Positions 42,806 through 54,410 of a DNA stretch of 64,000 nucleotides are shown here, piece after piece. The stretch covers positions 19,980,001-20,044,000 of the forward strand of contig NC_090295.1 of NCBI RefSeq assembly GCF_037392515.1, given 5' to 3'. Each line of letters opens with the position of its first letter. The first letter of the stretch is position 1. The position numbers and the translations under genes are program-made. This DNA comes from Haliotis asinina. Its lineage: Eukaryota; Mollusca; Gastropoda; Lepetellida; Haliotidae. The notes below the pieces were generated by a model. The model searched no databases and had not been told where the DNA came from. It saw nothing but the letters and a program-made list of their open reading frames with translations.

Positions 42806-45540
42806 CTACAGACATTCACGTTGTTCGTGTAGATGTAGCATACATAATCTATTCCTTGTTTCTGTGATGGGTATCACGCATACTACCTTGATATGCTGCT
42901 CTAGGAATAGTTTTTTTTTTTTTTTAGGAAGCCTTTTTTAGAAAATCACTGTGTATTGTAACTAGTGAACTCATAGGGAAAATCGAGCGAGAAACTTCTG
43001 TAAGAATAGACACTGGAAATGGGCTTCATAATGTGATCATGTGTGGAAACGAACCCGGTCCAACAGACTCCAACTTTCCCCTTGACCAAAGCTTTCCCGT
43101 GAAAAGACTGGCCAAGGCAAAACGTTCCCCGACCCTTGAATCAAAGGCTACCTCTTTCTCACCCTTGTTCTTATATCAAAAAATGGGAGATTCTGGCCTA
43201 GCTAATATAGTTGTCTTCATCCTTGTTTTCATGTTTATCTTCGTCTAAAACTAAGAAACAAAAGCAAGACATAGCTATTCACGTAAACATCTTTGATAAG
43301 ATATCCATACTGTTTCATGGTTTATGCTTTCCTTTACCTATTCAAATACATTTCAATACTTTTTTTGATCTCCACTTCTTCCAAATTGGCATTTCTCAAA
43401 TTGATTACTATATTCGAAACGTCAACTATATACCCAGATTTAACGTGGATGTCCTTTCCTTCTTAACGTCTTATTCCCTCACTCATTCACGTTGGTGGCA
43501 TTAACTCAACGCTAAGAACCAGAGACAAACATCAACACAACAACAACAACCCAGACACCATCTTTGTTTATCTTTCAACTCCAGTGGCTTATTCTAAATT
43601 GAAAACACAAGATTTGATAAGGGGTATACTTTGCCTAGAGATATTTGAAACATTCACTAGTAGTGATTTAGCATTAGTAAACAAGCATACCTGAATAATG
43701 TTTCATTACATTTATACATAAATACAAGAAACATCAGATAATAAACAGCATGAAAAGAGAGCAAGCAGTTTGTGTAACTTGCATCTTATTTCCCTGTCAA
43801 ATGTGCGACTGAATGTTTACATTTTATGGTGACATGATTTGGATAGATGGAGAACTAATGCAATGTGCCTTCATGGGAATGGTATCAGGAGCCAGATGGA
43901 TTTAGAGATATATGCCGTGCAAACAGTCATGCATTCAGTTACTACAGCCAAGCAAGAGGCAAGAATGGACTATCTGCTAAAAATGTGAACCAAAATTTCA
44001 AAACTACTGTCGCTTTGAAGTTTGTAATACCTTGTTCTCCACTTTTTGATATAAGAGCAAGGTTAGGGAAGACGTAACCAAGCTAGAGGAGAATGTAAGC
44101 GCCTTGGTACAAGACCTAAGGTGGGGAGAAAGCGGCCTAAATAGGCCAGAATCTCCCCTCATTTCACAGACGGGCGTTGTGGGGAGTATGGTGGACTTTG
44201 GCTTATGGGTGAAAATACAGCCTAGCTGAAACAGACTACATCAACTGTGGACCAGATGATCCGGTAACTGACATGATGAGAAATGATGAAGGAACACGTT
44301 TTTTATGAATCGCTTTCAAATCGTGGTGATACCTGGGGTTAGCAAAAAGGCGAGCTTGTCTTGTCCAACCTGTGGCAACCGTCATAAACATGTGCAAGAA
44401 AAGCTTATCCTGCCCCAGCGGTGGTACCCGTCATAAACATGTGCAAGAAAAGCTTATCCTGCCCCAGCGGTGGCACCCGTCATAAACATGTAGCAGTGAA
44501 TAGTTCACCTGAAAACACTTACTGACATACTATTATGGTGGAAATCAATTTGCCCAGAATACAATCTTTGTCACTGATGAAATTTTGAAATGCCAGCATA
44601 TGTCTACAATATAATTTTGGAAAGCTCCACAGAGGCCTTGCATGTTGTTGATCCAACATCTTCTGAACAAGTGTCGCATTCTGAAATCTTGATAAAAGAG
44701 CATGCTCGGTTCGAATATTGCTCGACACAAGGGAAAGTTGAATACTGGAACGTAGGAACGTAGAAAGACCAGTAGAAGCGACAAATTACTTTCCCACACC
44801 CATGGGATACCTCTGTTTAACACAGAGTAGATTACAAAAGTTCGTCTATATTGTGAGTTAATATTCGAATCAGTAGTATTACTGTACGATGTTGTTTTCA
44901 AACAAGTCTAGTCTGGGCCTGACAATCCAATGATTGTCACCATGCGATTCGATGACAGAGCATGTGTTTATACATCATCATGAAATGGTGATGATTCCAG
45001 GTGTGAAATCATACCTTTTTTTACAGCCTCGAAGTGAGTTTGTTGTCAGGTTGAATTTGTATCCAGGGATCTGAGTATGAAACTCATGTGTCGGTAATAC
45101 TCTGGACATTAAGATGCCTAATTCTTGTTCCAACTGTTTCACTCTCACTTTGCACAGCGACCTTAGCAACGAAAAAGTTCATCACATCTCATATTGTGTA
45201 CTCACTTTTGCTATTTTGGCAAATTGTCCCCAGCCTCTAAAGAAGGGTATTTCTATCTTTGCTCACCATGGTCATTATCAAATCCCTCATGAATCAAGAA
45301 AGTAAGTATTTGTGTAATTTTGTCATGTGAGATAACGGTGTACAATGTTGAAAAGTAAGAACTGAACTCAGATAAATATGCAACACTCATGCAATCTTTT
45401 GTTTCATGTCAACACTGTTTCTCGGTTTCAGTTGAGTGAGTAAATGAGTGAGTTTAGTTTCTAGTACACATTTCAAAGTCAGTTCTTTTCACGCGAAAAC
45501 AAGGTCGCTCAAATTTGTGAATGCCTCAATCTTTTAACCC
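42806..45540. other. 2.7-kb stretch with inverted and tandem repeats, no firm gene
   Basis: A perfect 16-base inverted pair GGGAGATTCTGGCCTA is at 43185-43200 and 44142-44157. A second inverted pair (cTCTTATATCAAAAA type) is at about 43163-43183 and 44040-44062. Open frames of 71, 97 and 70 codons inside (43033, 43211, 43865) show no domain. A T-run is at 42911-42926. The rest is unremarkable. Confidence 0.45.
44364..44490 (+). repeat. 49-base tandem repeat, about 2.5 copies
   Basis: Units carry GTCATAAACATGTGCAAG and CTTATCCTGCCCCAGCGG. The GTCATAAACATG starts at 44381, 44430 and 44479 give a 49-base period. A single related unit is at 29690-29745. Confidence 0.85.
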
Positions 45541-45890
45541 CTTTCCAAAAACCATATGGTTGCCAGACTGTGTTGTCAAATGCTATCGGCATCCGTCCTT
45601 TGGGGTGAACACCTACCAAACACTATAAGCTGCAATGGAACTAACGAGTGGCACACCCTGGCTGATAAACTTCCTGAAAGTAGATGTGACTAGCTTTAAA
45701 TTTCAGGATCATCCTTGTTCCTCCCATCTGATACAAGGCACTTTAAAGGTTAACTACTCATTAGACAATGCACCGCTATCCAATACCTAACACAAGGATG
45801 ACTGGATTTTTTTCAGATTCGTTTGGGAGAGACATGTATCAGGTCCTAAATTCAGTACCTATCCCAGGTTGACGTGTAGGTATGAATATG
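45541..45890 (+). pseudogene. Receptor fragment upstream of gene H
   Basis: Receptor-derived DNA from the IWLPD region to just before M1: CCATATGGTTGCCAGACTG at 45552, a KVDVTSFKFQDHPCSSHLIQ-like Cys-loop region lacking its first Cys, VNYSLDNAPLS, then a stretch aligning to the RRR segment. Several frame changes and stops are present and no membrane segment follows. Its twin is at 54086-54410. Confidence 0.75.
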
Positions 45891-46484
45891 ACAGGTATTT
45901 CATTTTATCAATTCAAATGTGCTCACTGTGATCTTTAACATTACATTGAAATCGAAAATGCTTCTTCTGTGTACATCTGTAATATATGCTTAACTGCACA
46001 TCTTGATATTCTATGTTAAACTTGGTAGACCTTTACCAATACACATTCATTTGACAGTGATGAAATCTCAAACACAAGTTGGTGTTTACAAACAGAAATT
46101 AATCAATACCGTTGTGCATATGCATGTGCATATTTGTCATGCTTTGTAACATTAACCCTGATATTCACAAATTGAAATTATGCAATGCCGATATCGTAGT
46201 TCTATCACGTTGATACAGTGCAACGGTGTGTGTGCATGCACTTTGGAATATCTGTCCTCTTGCTTTGTAAATAAACAACAACCTGAACATGTTTCCTAAT
46301 CTGTTTAAGTGAATATATCGACAAGTCAGTAATAAGCTTGGTATTTTCATTTTTACCCCCGTGTGTAGTTTCGATAAAATATGTCACTCGTTTATTTGAC
46401 AACCACTATCATCAATCTGCAGGTCCACGGACGCCATTAGTTTGCATAGAGTATATTGCCAAATTATCATGGTTGTCCAAAAGT

Positions 46485-46723
46485 GAAAATGTCTTTCTGT
46501 TTGACATGGGATGTTTACTCGGTCGATCTTTAGGCTTTTATCGTGGTTATGGATTCTAACATTCTGCATTATATAAAGACCTTGTGATGAATATAAGCAT
46601 TGTTTTAAACTATTTAAACATTGTCTCTGCAGTTTATTCTGTGACTAAAGAGCTGCGATTTCAGTCAGAAGCATTCAGCGAGCATTCTGTAAGGGCTGCT
46701 GTGTCAAACAGCGTTGTGTCAGA
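46485..46723 (+). promoter_or_regulatory. Putative promoter and 5' UTR of receptor H
   Basis: Conserved with G and I flanks. It contains GGGATGTTTACTCGGTCGAT, GGTTATGGATTCTAACAT, TATATAAAG (46570-46578, about 145 bases before ATG) and GCGTTGTGTCAGA next to the ATG. The TATA-like element and the selective conservation support a core promoter. Inference only. Confidence 0.45.
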
Positions 46724-47944
46724 ATGGAAAGAGAACTGTTCTTTTTAATCATATGTCCAGCAGTAACGGGTAATGTTATCCTCATTTCTCCGAGAGATTT
46801 AGTGTCACAATATGTATCTAATCATAGTCCTTTGGATCATCCAGTGCCTATTTCCAAGTCCTTCCTGGAAGTGTCTGTCAACTTTAATCTGCTACATATT
46901 GAAGATCTGGATGAGTCAAAACAAATGTTGACTACCACTGGATGGTTCTTCTTCACATGGACTATTGATGGATTGTCATGGAATGAGAGTAAATTTCAGA
47001 ATATCTCACAGATTTCTGTCTCACCAAAAGACATATGGTTGCCAGATTTAGTGTTATCAAACGCCAATGGCCGTCTTGAGGGTGAACAACAACCATGCAC
47101 TATTAGTAACAATGGAACTGTGGAGTGGTACGCCATACATCGCCGTTCAACGTCTTGCATTGTGGATGTCACAGCTTTCCCCTTTGACAAACAACGCTGT
47201 TTCTTAGAGCTGACACAATGGGTTACACACACTTCAGAGGTAGACTACGTATTTCAAAATGTACCAATATCCTATACATCACTTAAAGAAAATGGAGAGT
47301 GGGAGGTTTTGGGTTCGTTTGTAAAAGAATATCATCCATATGGTGGTATGTATCAGGTTCTCCAGTTGGGACTAATTCTTGGTCGACGTCGAACATTCTA
47401 CATACTGACTGCCATTTTGCCTGTTTGCATCCTATCCTGTCTCAATCTGATGGTGTTCCACGTGCCCCCGGAGTCAGGAGAGAAAATGACCCTAAGCGTG
47501 TCTGTGTTGTTGGCCTATGCCGTGTGCCTGACATCCATCAACTCTTTCTTACCCTCTGTGTCCGACCACGTGGCTCTTTTCAGCATCTATCTCCACTACA
47601 TGTTTGTACTGAAGGCTCTGACTGTTGTGGCGTCAGTTTTTGTCCTACATCTTTACTCAGCACAGCCCAAGTCGACAATACGAAAAAGGCTGACAAAGTT
47701 TCTTTCTGCCAATCCAAAGAAAGCTACACCTGGTGACCTTTCAACTGGTAATCGCGACGATGTTAATAACTTGAATGATGTATCTGCAAAACCTCATGTC
47801 GAGAACGGTAAACACGCACTGGAACAAGAACGGTGGTTTGAATTTGTCAAAAAGGTGGACCTTCTGTTCTTTTGTGTTTTCTTAATGTTGTTCATTGTAT
47901 CTACAGGTGGGTTTTTCTGGGCAATTGCACTAAGACAAGTGTAA
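46724..47944 (+). CDS. Receptor H: nicotinic-like Cys-loop receptor subunit
   Basis: 406 residues, start MERELFFLII shared with G and I. The signal peptide is followed by SPRDLVSQYVSNHSP, loop D GWFFFTW, IWLPDLVLSNA, the extra Cys in QPCTISNNGT, Cys-loop CIVDVTAFPFDKQRC, loop B Trp, loop C KEYHPYGGMYQ without vicinal Cys, RRR, and M1. M2 begins GEKMTLSVSVLL, where 4' is Ser rather than the Cys of the other copies. M3, a short loop and M4 with an unusual Trp in GGFFWAIALRQV follow. It is a tandem paralogue of I, 8.7 kb away, with similar spacers. Predicted cation-channel subunit with an unknown ligand. Confidence 0.92.
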   Translation: MERELFFLIICPAVTGNVILISPRDLVSQYVSNHSPLDHPVPISKSFLEVSVNFNLLHIEDLDESKQMLTTTGWFFFTWTIDGLSWNESKFQNISQISVSPKDIWLPDLVLSNANGRLEGEQQPCTISNNGTVEWYAIHRRSTSCIVDVTAFPFDKQRCFLELTQWVTHTSEVDYVFQNVPISYTSLKENGEWEVLGSFVKEYHPYGGMYQVLQLGLILGRRRTFYILTAILPVCILSCLNLMVFHVPPESGEKMTLSVSVLLAYAVCLTSINSFLPSVSDHVALFSIYLHYMFVLKALTVVASVFVLHLYSAQPKSTIRKRLTKFLSANPKKATPGDLSTGNRDDVNNLNDVSAKPHVENGKHALEQERWFEFVKKVDLLFFCVFLMLFIVSTGGFFWAIALRQV

Positions 47945-48443
47945 TTTAGCTTGTATAAGCGCTGATTAATCAGAAGTTGTCAAATCACAATTCATCGACT
48001 CTAGTTCAAACAGCCAGTTTGACCTCAAGATTTACAGAGAAGTCTTTTAATTCTTAATGTCAGTAGTCATTCCTTCCATAATCATATGTATAATTCGAGC
48101 AAAAATTCAAGGTACAATTCCTAGAAAACTCAAGGGACGTGTAGCAAAGCATTTGTGCATGAAACACGAAAGCAATATCTAGAACGTTCGTATTTTAGAT
48201 TATGGTGACAGCAGAGATCTTGAAACAGAGATTCCCTGGAAATGTGTACGTGTCTTTTGCCTTGCAAACAGTATTATGTCGTCATTATGGTTTTCAGCGA
48301 CTATTAGTATTCTTAGTTGGATGTTTTACCTCATGTTACCACATTTCTGTACTACATGCTACTACATCTCTGCCCTATGATTGGGTAAGATATCACAACG
48401 ATTCAAATTTGTGGAGTGTGAAACATTCTCTAAGTATGAAGTG
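47945..48443. other. 3' flank of receptor H, paralogous to 56641-57146
   Basis: Shared blocks with the I flank: GATTAATCAGAAGTTGTCAA, CAAACAGCCAGTTTGAC, GATTCCCTGGAAATGTGTAC. No gene is seen. Confidence 0.55.
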
Positions 48444-48590
48444 TGTGAGTTTGGTTTTATGCCGCTTATAGCAATATTCCAGCAATATCAGAAATGGGCT
48501 TCACGCATTGTACCTATGTGGGGATTGGAACCTGGTCCTTCAGGTGTAACATGCCAACGATTTAACCACTAGGCTACCCACCGCCCAGGT
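48444..48590 (-). repeat. SINE family B copy
   Basis: Complement orientation: GTGTGAGTTTGGTTTTATGC, AATATTCCAGCAATATC, GGGGATTGGAACC (decayed B box), TTTAACCACTAGGCTACCC (A box). The paralogous copy is at 57147-57300, so the insertion predates the H/I duplication. Confidence 0.8.
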
Positions 48591-48597
48591 TGCTAAG

Positions 48598-48645
48598 AGT
48601 GAGTGAGTTTAGTTTTACGCCACACTCAGCAATATTCCAGCCTGA
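48598..48645 (-). repeat. SINE family A fragment
   Basis: Only the tail end is present: GAGTGAGTTTAGTTTTACGC, then AGCAATATTCCAG. Confidence 0.65.
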
Positions 48646-49260
48646 CCAGCCGGAGAATGGTCTGATTCAGACAACAACAAACCAACTAACTATATAAAAA
48701 AAACATATTAACGCCATAACCTTATAAATATGTAAGTAGGAAATGTTCATGTAGCACACATATCAATTTTACATACTTTGCTATTCATTGTTTGTGTGGT
48801 GGGTTTCACAAGCATTTATTTCGTGCATTTGTGTATAACTGGGTGTCTTTAAATCGAAGAACAAACTTTGGTAAGATGCTTCAGAAAGCATGGGGTGGTT
48901 TAATCGTAATCCATATGGTAAGTAACCATTCAGAGATGGTACGTTTGAAGACTGTGTTTCTGTACAGGATACAGCAAAGATTGTTGTTATCAAAACAACA
49001 TCATCAACATACGGTGAAACAAGCAGGACAGCGGCAAAATCAACTATGTTTTTGGCATCTATCGTTCCCCTTTACATACAGGGTCAGCGAAATATAATTC
49101 AGTGTCAAAAAAGATGAGAAAGAAAAAACAATGACTTAGTCTGTCCTACACCAAACAGTTGAAATACTTGAAGGAATCTTCATCCGTGGAAACACGTCTG
49201 AATCCAGTTGTACCTGGATATAATGCGAATACGCCTACCATCAAAACCAAAGCTGAGTGT
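48646..49260 (+). repeat. Duplicated non-coding spacer (H unit), partner 58505-59170
   Basis: Long collinear match including ACACATATCAATTTTACA, GTTTGTGTGGTGGGTTTCAC, GATGCTTCAGAAAGCATG and TCTGAATCCAGTTG. It shows that the tandem duplication unit extends at least 2.5 kb past each gene. No coding potential is apparent. Confidence 0.75.
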
Positions 49261-49789
49261 TTTTGTTTGTTTTGGTTTTTTTTTCACTTTTTGCTTTTAT
49301 TTCCACCCATTTTGTAATAATACGCATACATATTTATTTATACGCATATATATCTGCATATAGATGTACAGAGGATTGTGTCCCGTTTAGATATACTGAA
49401 AATAATATATACAAGGACATCATAAATGTACAGAAGGTTATGATTGATGTAAATATGACATAATCATCACGTCAGGTTACTGAAAAGCATATGTAGATAA
49501 CAACTCCATAGATGTACACGGGGTTGTCATTCATGTCAAAGACTTTACACAGGGTTACTAGAAGCGTATGTAGAGAAAAACATATATAGAGAGGCGGCCA
49601 AGTACGTCATACTTGTTTACAGGATTGCGATCATTTTAAATGTCATACTGATCATTGCACATGGTTGTCAAAAGTATATGAAAAGATGACCAAAAGGCGT
49701 GGAACTTCCTTGTTTAGAGTTTGAGAATGCTGTATTGTTTTTCCCTGGTAATATCTATATATTTCTCGTTGTAAAAATTTAGTTTGGTT
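49261..49789. other. AT-rich stretch with a weak degenerate repeat
   Basis: A phrase like GGTTACT.GAAGC.TATGTAGA recurs loosely near 49474, 49553 and 49662. Nothing else is seen. Confidence 0.35.
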
Positions 49790-50165
49790 TTCCTAATTGT
49801 ACATCAGTAAATCATAGATTTTGTTGTAAGACTAATTGCATTCAAATGATTATTATACATCCCCTCAAACCCAAATAATACTTTCTCTTCATTGAATTCG
49901 ATATCCTTCCTATATTTTGCAAGCCATTCTGAAAGTTTTCTCCATATGGTTTTGGCATATTGGCAGGTATATAAAACATGTACCATGGTTTCAAGTGAGT
50001 CATTGCATAAAGGACATGTTGGGGATTCAACGAATCCCTCTTAAATAACAACTTATTGGTACTCAATGAATGAATAATTTTATACTGAAACCGTCTTAAT
50101 TCACTACTTTGTGTACATCGTTTTACCATAAGATGAATATTCTTCCACTCTACATAACGATATTC
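49790..50165 (-). pseudogene. L1/Tx1-like LINE ORF2 C-terminal fragment
   Basis: Reads RRFQYKIIHSLSTNKLLFKR, then after a frame break near 50035 a CPLCNDSLETMVHVLYTCQYAKTIWRKL-type zinc-ribbon region, typical of L1-like ORF2 C-termini (the zf-RVT kind). It is a different family from the RNase H LINEs here. A dead fragment of under 400 bases. Confidence 0.65.
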
Positions 50166-52238
50166 TTTCTGTATATGATTTCCCTACTTCAACAGCGTTT
50201 TAGACTTTGTAAATGTTAACTAATAAACTCATAAAAAAGCTGAGCAGCCTTGTTTATTTGTTATTATTGACATGTTGTAAGGTAGAATGGGTCTACAGTT
50301 CAACACAAGGATTGGTGTTGTATAAGAGGGATGACACTGATTTCCTGACTCCCGCATAAGTCAGAAAGTCTGTTTTGATATTTTACCTTTATACAAGGTT
50401 TTTACAGTCATATAGTTCCATGATCATCAGTTCCAATAGCACCGTTATACCAAATGAATTGTGACATTATTTCTTCATCTCTTCACCACTTCTGTTTTCA
50501 ATATTGTCACAAGTGCAGGTATATATGTTGACCACGAGGAGAGTATCTCTTTCCAGAACCTATTTTGAATGTGGGGAATAATGTTCTTCTTATATTACGG
50601 TTGAAAATTGCCGTCACAAAAGGTATAAGAAATCCCTCAGAACCAGCAAAATATACAACATTGAGAAGTCTGATATTTCCAATAGTTTTGTAGTTTTGTA
50701 ACAGAAAGAAAGATATAGATTTACCAGAGAGGTTTCATGTACAGCACAAATGAGTCAAATCTAAAGTAATGGGTCACAGATAGAAAGTCAACTCAACGAA
50801 GTGGGAGAGTGAGAGACAGTTATGCAGAATGTAACACAGCGTGTAGTCAGGCAGCGATTACGAAGATCAAGCGTTGACGGAGAGGCACAGTTATGTACCT
50901 CAGTTAATCAGTGTATCCGTCTCAACAACACGACAACCAACCGTATGTATATATCTTTTTTATTGTAAATAATTCCTGAAAGTTCGAGGTCTTAGGACCA
51001 TCGCCGTAACATGGAAGTCTCTAGGCCAGCCTCGTGTTTACTTCATAAAATAATGAAAGGGAGGTGTTGTGTTTAATTATTTTCATGTGTACACAATGTA
51101 CTAGATGTATGGAGTATGTACTTTATGTGAAGTAAAAGGAACGTTACTACGATGCTGATGTTGACTCACTGGTCTGCTCTGTAGTTTAACATCAACAAAC
51201 AGATAATAACTGAAATCATCCGGCAACTCGCCAAGGGTTTAATACTTTCTCAGTTCCTAAAATGTTGACTATAATTGTTACGACAGAGTATTTTCTGTAA
51301 ATTGTAATATTGATTTAAGTGATAACTGTTATTGGGTCACAATTTTTAGAATTTTGAGTGATCGCTAATATGGGTCACATTTCGTATCATAAATGTTCAG
51401 TGCTAGTAGCATTTTGTAGGTATGACTTTAAGTTAGTTTTCTAGAGTTACCTCCCTTTGAGAATCTTTTAACTGAGGTAAATGGCGATGGACGTATCGTA
51501 CTCGATTGTTCAGGAATCAGTGACTTTGTATATAAAGGTTGGTTATTGTAAAAGAGACGGACACACACGGATAACTGGAGTACATCATACTGCCTGCCTC
51601 TGTCAGCGATCGGTATCGCTGCCTGACCGCTCGACGTGTTATATTGAGTATAAGTGTTTCTCACTCTCAAACTAAGACTTTGGTGAGTTCATATTATATT
51701 TGTGACCCATTATTTAGTTAACCGCTGTGGCGAATCTCTGTATCTTCCTCTCTGCTCAATACAAAAATATTAAATATTTTAGACTTGTCAGTGTTATATT
51801 TTGCTGATTTTGATGGGATTTATTATTCACCAGTAACATATTAGGAATGGGCTTGCATGGGCACAAGGATCATATGAGGATTATATAATTTGGAGAGCAT
51901 TAGCACATGAATAATGGTATTTTAAGAAATGTTTGTGCATGCCTTGCTTATTTTCAAAAGTATTTATTCGATACCAATTGTTTTATACCAATTGTTTTTT
52001 TCCTCAGGTGGTGTTCATTTGGACTAATTCGTTGGACATTTCGTTCTAAAAACAATAAAACATATTCACAACAAGGTGGTCTTACCTTCGCATATTTGTT
52101 GATTGTATATTATACCACAGATCCTATTCCATCTGATCTCCTAATGTTTCTATTCTTGGTGAGCACAGCGTGAGCAGAAACATCAAATGAATCACGGTCA
52201 AGTTTCGGTTAGTAGTTTTATAACTGTCCGCACATATA
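50166..52238. other. Intergenic stretch with a unit-specific insertion
   Basis: No gene is supported. 51171-51269 and 51845-51990 match 60395-60660, but the 51270-51845 segment is absent there. That segment contains GGGTCACA-type repeats at 51334, 51371 and inverted at 51700-51708, with another at about 50769. It is probably a mobile element of undetermined class. Confidence 0.5.
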
Positions 52239-53777
52239 CACATGAATATTAATTAAACACCACCAAGAATAATTGTCGATTGTAAGAAAAAGGGATCAAA
52301 ACTGAGAAGTCAACCAGTTATATCTAAATACACATGCATTTAGCATGAAATTCACGTGCTGACTCAAGCGCATGCTTTTCATGCCAAAATTCTGTCATGG
52401 TACAAGCGACTGAAGGGGTATAAAAAGGTGAAATGAAGTATTCTCATTGCTTTCTTATCCACGTATCAATAAGTGAACAGTGCTGAAATTGAAGGTTTTT
52501 TTGGACATGCCGAAGCGTAGGCTCTCTGAAAATACCAGATGGCAGATTATTGGTATGCATGAAGCTGGTTTGTCCTGTCGCAGCATTGGGTCCAGATTGA
52601 ATATCAATCACACACACTGTCATTAGTCGCCTTGTACGGAAACATGCGGCCACTGCTTACGTCAAGGATCGTCCACGATCAGGAAGGCCGAGAAAGACCA
52701 CTCCCCGTGAGTGACGAACTAGGCCCATGACCAATGCCAAAGATCTAAGAGAACAATGGAGAATGGGTGTTCATCTCTCAACCAGCACCATCCGAAGGAG
52801 GCTCAGGTGCGCGTCGTCCAATCAGACGTCCGTTTCTCACTGATAGACACAAGGTTCAACGTTTGGCGTGGTGTAATCAACGGCAAAACCACAATTTGAG
52901 GACATAGCGCAGAATCCATTGGTCCGATGAAAGCCGTTTTCTTCTTCGTGTTACTGATTGCCGTTGGCGAGTTTGAAGAAGGAGTAATGAAGTTTATCAA
53001 CAGCAGATGATCCATGCAGCTGAACCCTTGGTGGTGACTCTGTAATGGTGTCGGGGTGTATCTCCTATGACTGTAAGCTGAATCTTATTACCATTCAAGG
53101 GACACTTTATGGTCAGAGATACCAACAGGAAGTACTGGAAACTGCTGTTGTGTCGCATTTTGATAACCACCCCGTCGCTAGTAGGCCAATGCTTATGGAC
53201 GATAATGCTAGGCCCCATTGTTCCAGAACTGTTATCGCATACTTGCAGAACAACGCAGTTGACAGATTACCTTGGCCTGCGAGAAGCCCTGATCTCAACC
53301 CAACTGAGCATTTATGGGAACATCTGGGGCTTCAAGTAAGGATCCACCTGTTCACAATCTACAGGAATTAGCCCAGACTCCTCTCCAATGATGCGCACGC
53401 GCCATTTGATTTCCAGTATGATGAGGAGGGTTGCACCATTTATCACTGCGAGGGTAGGATACACCAAATACTGATATCACCATTAATGCTTGCTTAGGAC
53501 TGAACAGTGAAAGGTTTTTGAGAACTTTGTGTACGTTGGACCACAGACATTGTTTTGGATGTGATTATTGATAACGTTTTTGGTGCCCCATATGACCGTC
53601 AACGAATTACTGCCGAAATGAGCAGCAGTGTTGGTAGTTGATGGTTTGACACCCTAGAAGGTTCAGTTAACTAAATTATAACTATGTGTTTGGTTTCCAT
53701 ATCATGAATGACCAGTGTGTTTCAAACACAATCTTATAGCTTGAAAATGGGTGGTGCTTAATTAATGTTCATGTGTG
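52239..53777 (+). mobile_element. Tc1/mariner-like element, decayed
   Basis: The terminal inverted repeats are ACACATGAATATTAATTAA at 52239 onward and ACACATGAACATTAATTAA on the complement ending near 53777, followed by AGCACCACC / AACACCACC. The transposase gene inside is broken. Different from the intact element at 25169. Confidence 0.8.
52507..53371 (+). pseudogene. Tc1-like transposase pseudogene
   Basis: Starts MPKRRLSENTRWQIIGMHEA (HTH region), then GRPRK in another frame and several stops. The second half is open: 53045-53371 has VASRPMLMDDNARPHCSR (second catalytic Asp) and RSPDLNPTEHLWEHLG (catalytic Glu). The first Asp region (WSDESRF type, near 52915) is frame-broken, and the C-terminus is shifted near 53335. 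Inactive. Confidence 0.85.
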
Positions 53778-54085
53778 AATATATATGAATGAGAGAGACA
53801 CAACAGCTAACATAGGCTACCTGTCACATGCCGGCAGGTGAGTACTGTCTCTTGTGGCGGTTGTTCTATTTTTCAGGCTGAGTGACATAAGTGATAATGG
53901 GGACCTGCCTTTTGCCTAAGATATATATCGTATTAAGATAACAATAAACTTTTTATTATGTTTTGCTGATAAGCGTTTCTCATAACTTCAGTAACTTTTT
54001 ACAGCTTAGGTATTCCTCTCCCACAATGCTTACATGATCCATCAAGAGTATTATCACACAGAAATGGAATGCCTGTATATGTTTA

Positions 54086-54410
54086 ATGAGGAACGCGAAG
54101 TTTCCGAGAAACCGTTATATCAGCTACCACCTACCAAACACTATACGCTGTGATGGAACTGAAGAGTGGTACCGTACATGGATGATTAATCTCCTGAAAG
54201 TAGATGTCACTAGCTTCCCATTTCAGGAACAGCCTTGTTCCTTCCAACAGACACAAGGCACTGTACAGGTTCACTACTCATTAGAAATGCACCGGCATCC
54301 AATACCTAACACAAGGATGACTGTTTCTTTTTTCAGATTCGTTTGACTGTCATGAAGGTATGTATCAGATCCTAGATTCAGAACCTATCCCAGGTTGACG
54401 TGTAGGTATC
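54086..54410 (+). pseudogene. Receptor fragment upstream of gene I
   Basis: Twin of 45541-45890: CDGTEEWY, LLKVDVTSFPFQEQPCSFQQTQ (first Cys of the Cys-loop lost), VHYSLE, then stops and the pre-M1 stretch. No membrane segments. Its retained position before each gene is best explained by duplication of a fragment-plus-gene unit. Confidence 0.75.

Noticed and set aside
43033-44077. Three open frames of 70-97 codons within the inverted-repeat region
   Set aside because: No shared domain or codon signature. They overlap a possible small element but do not resemble a transposase.
51333-51710. Possible solo LTR
   Set aside because: GGGTCACAA / TTGTGACCC ends and a length near 375 bases are suggestive, but there is no TG...CA end pair or target duplication that I can confirm.
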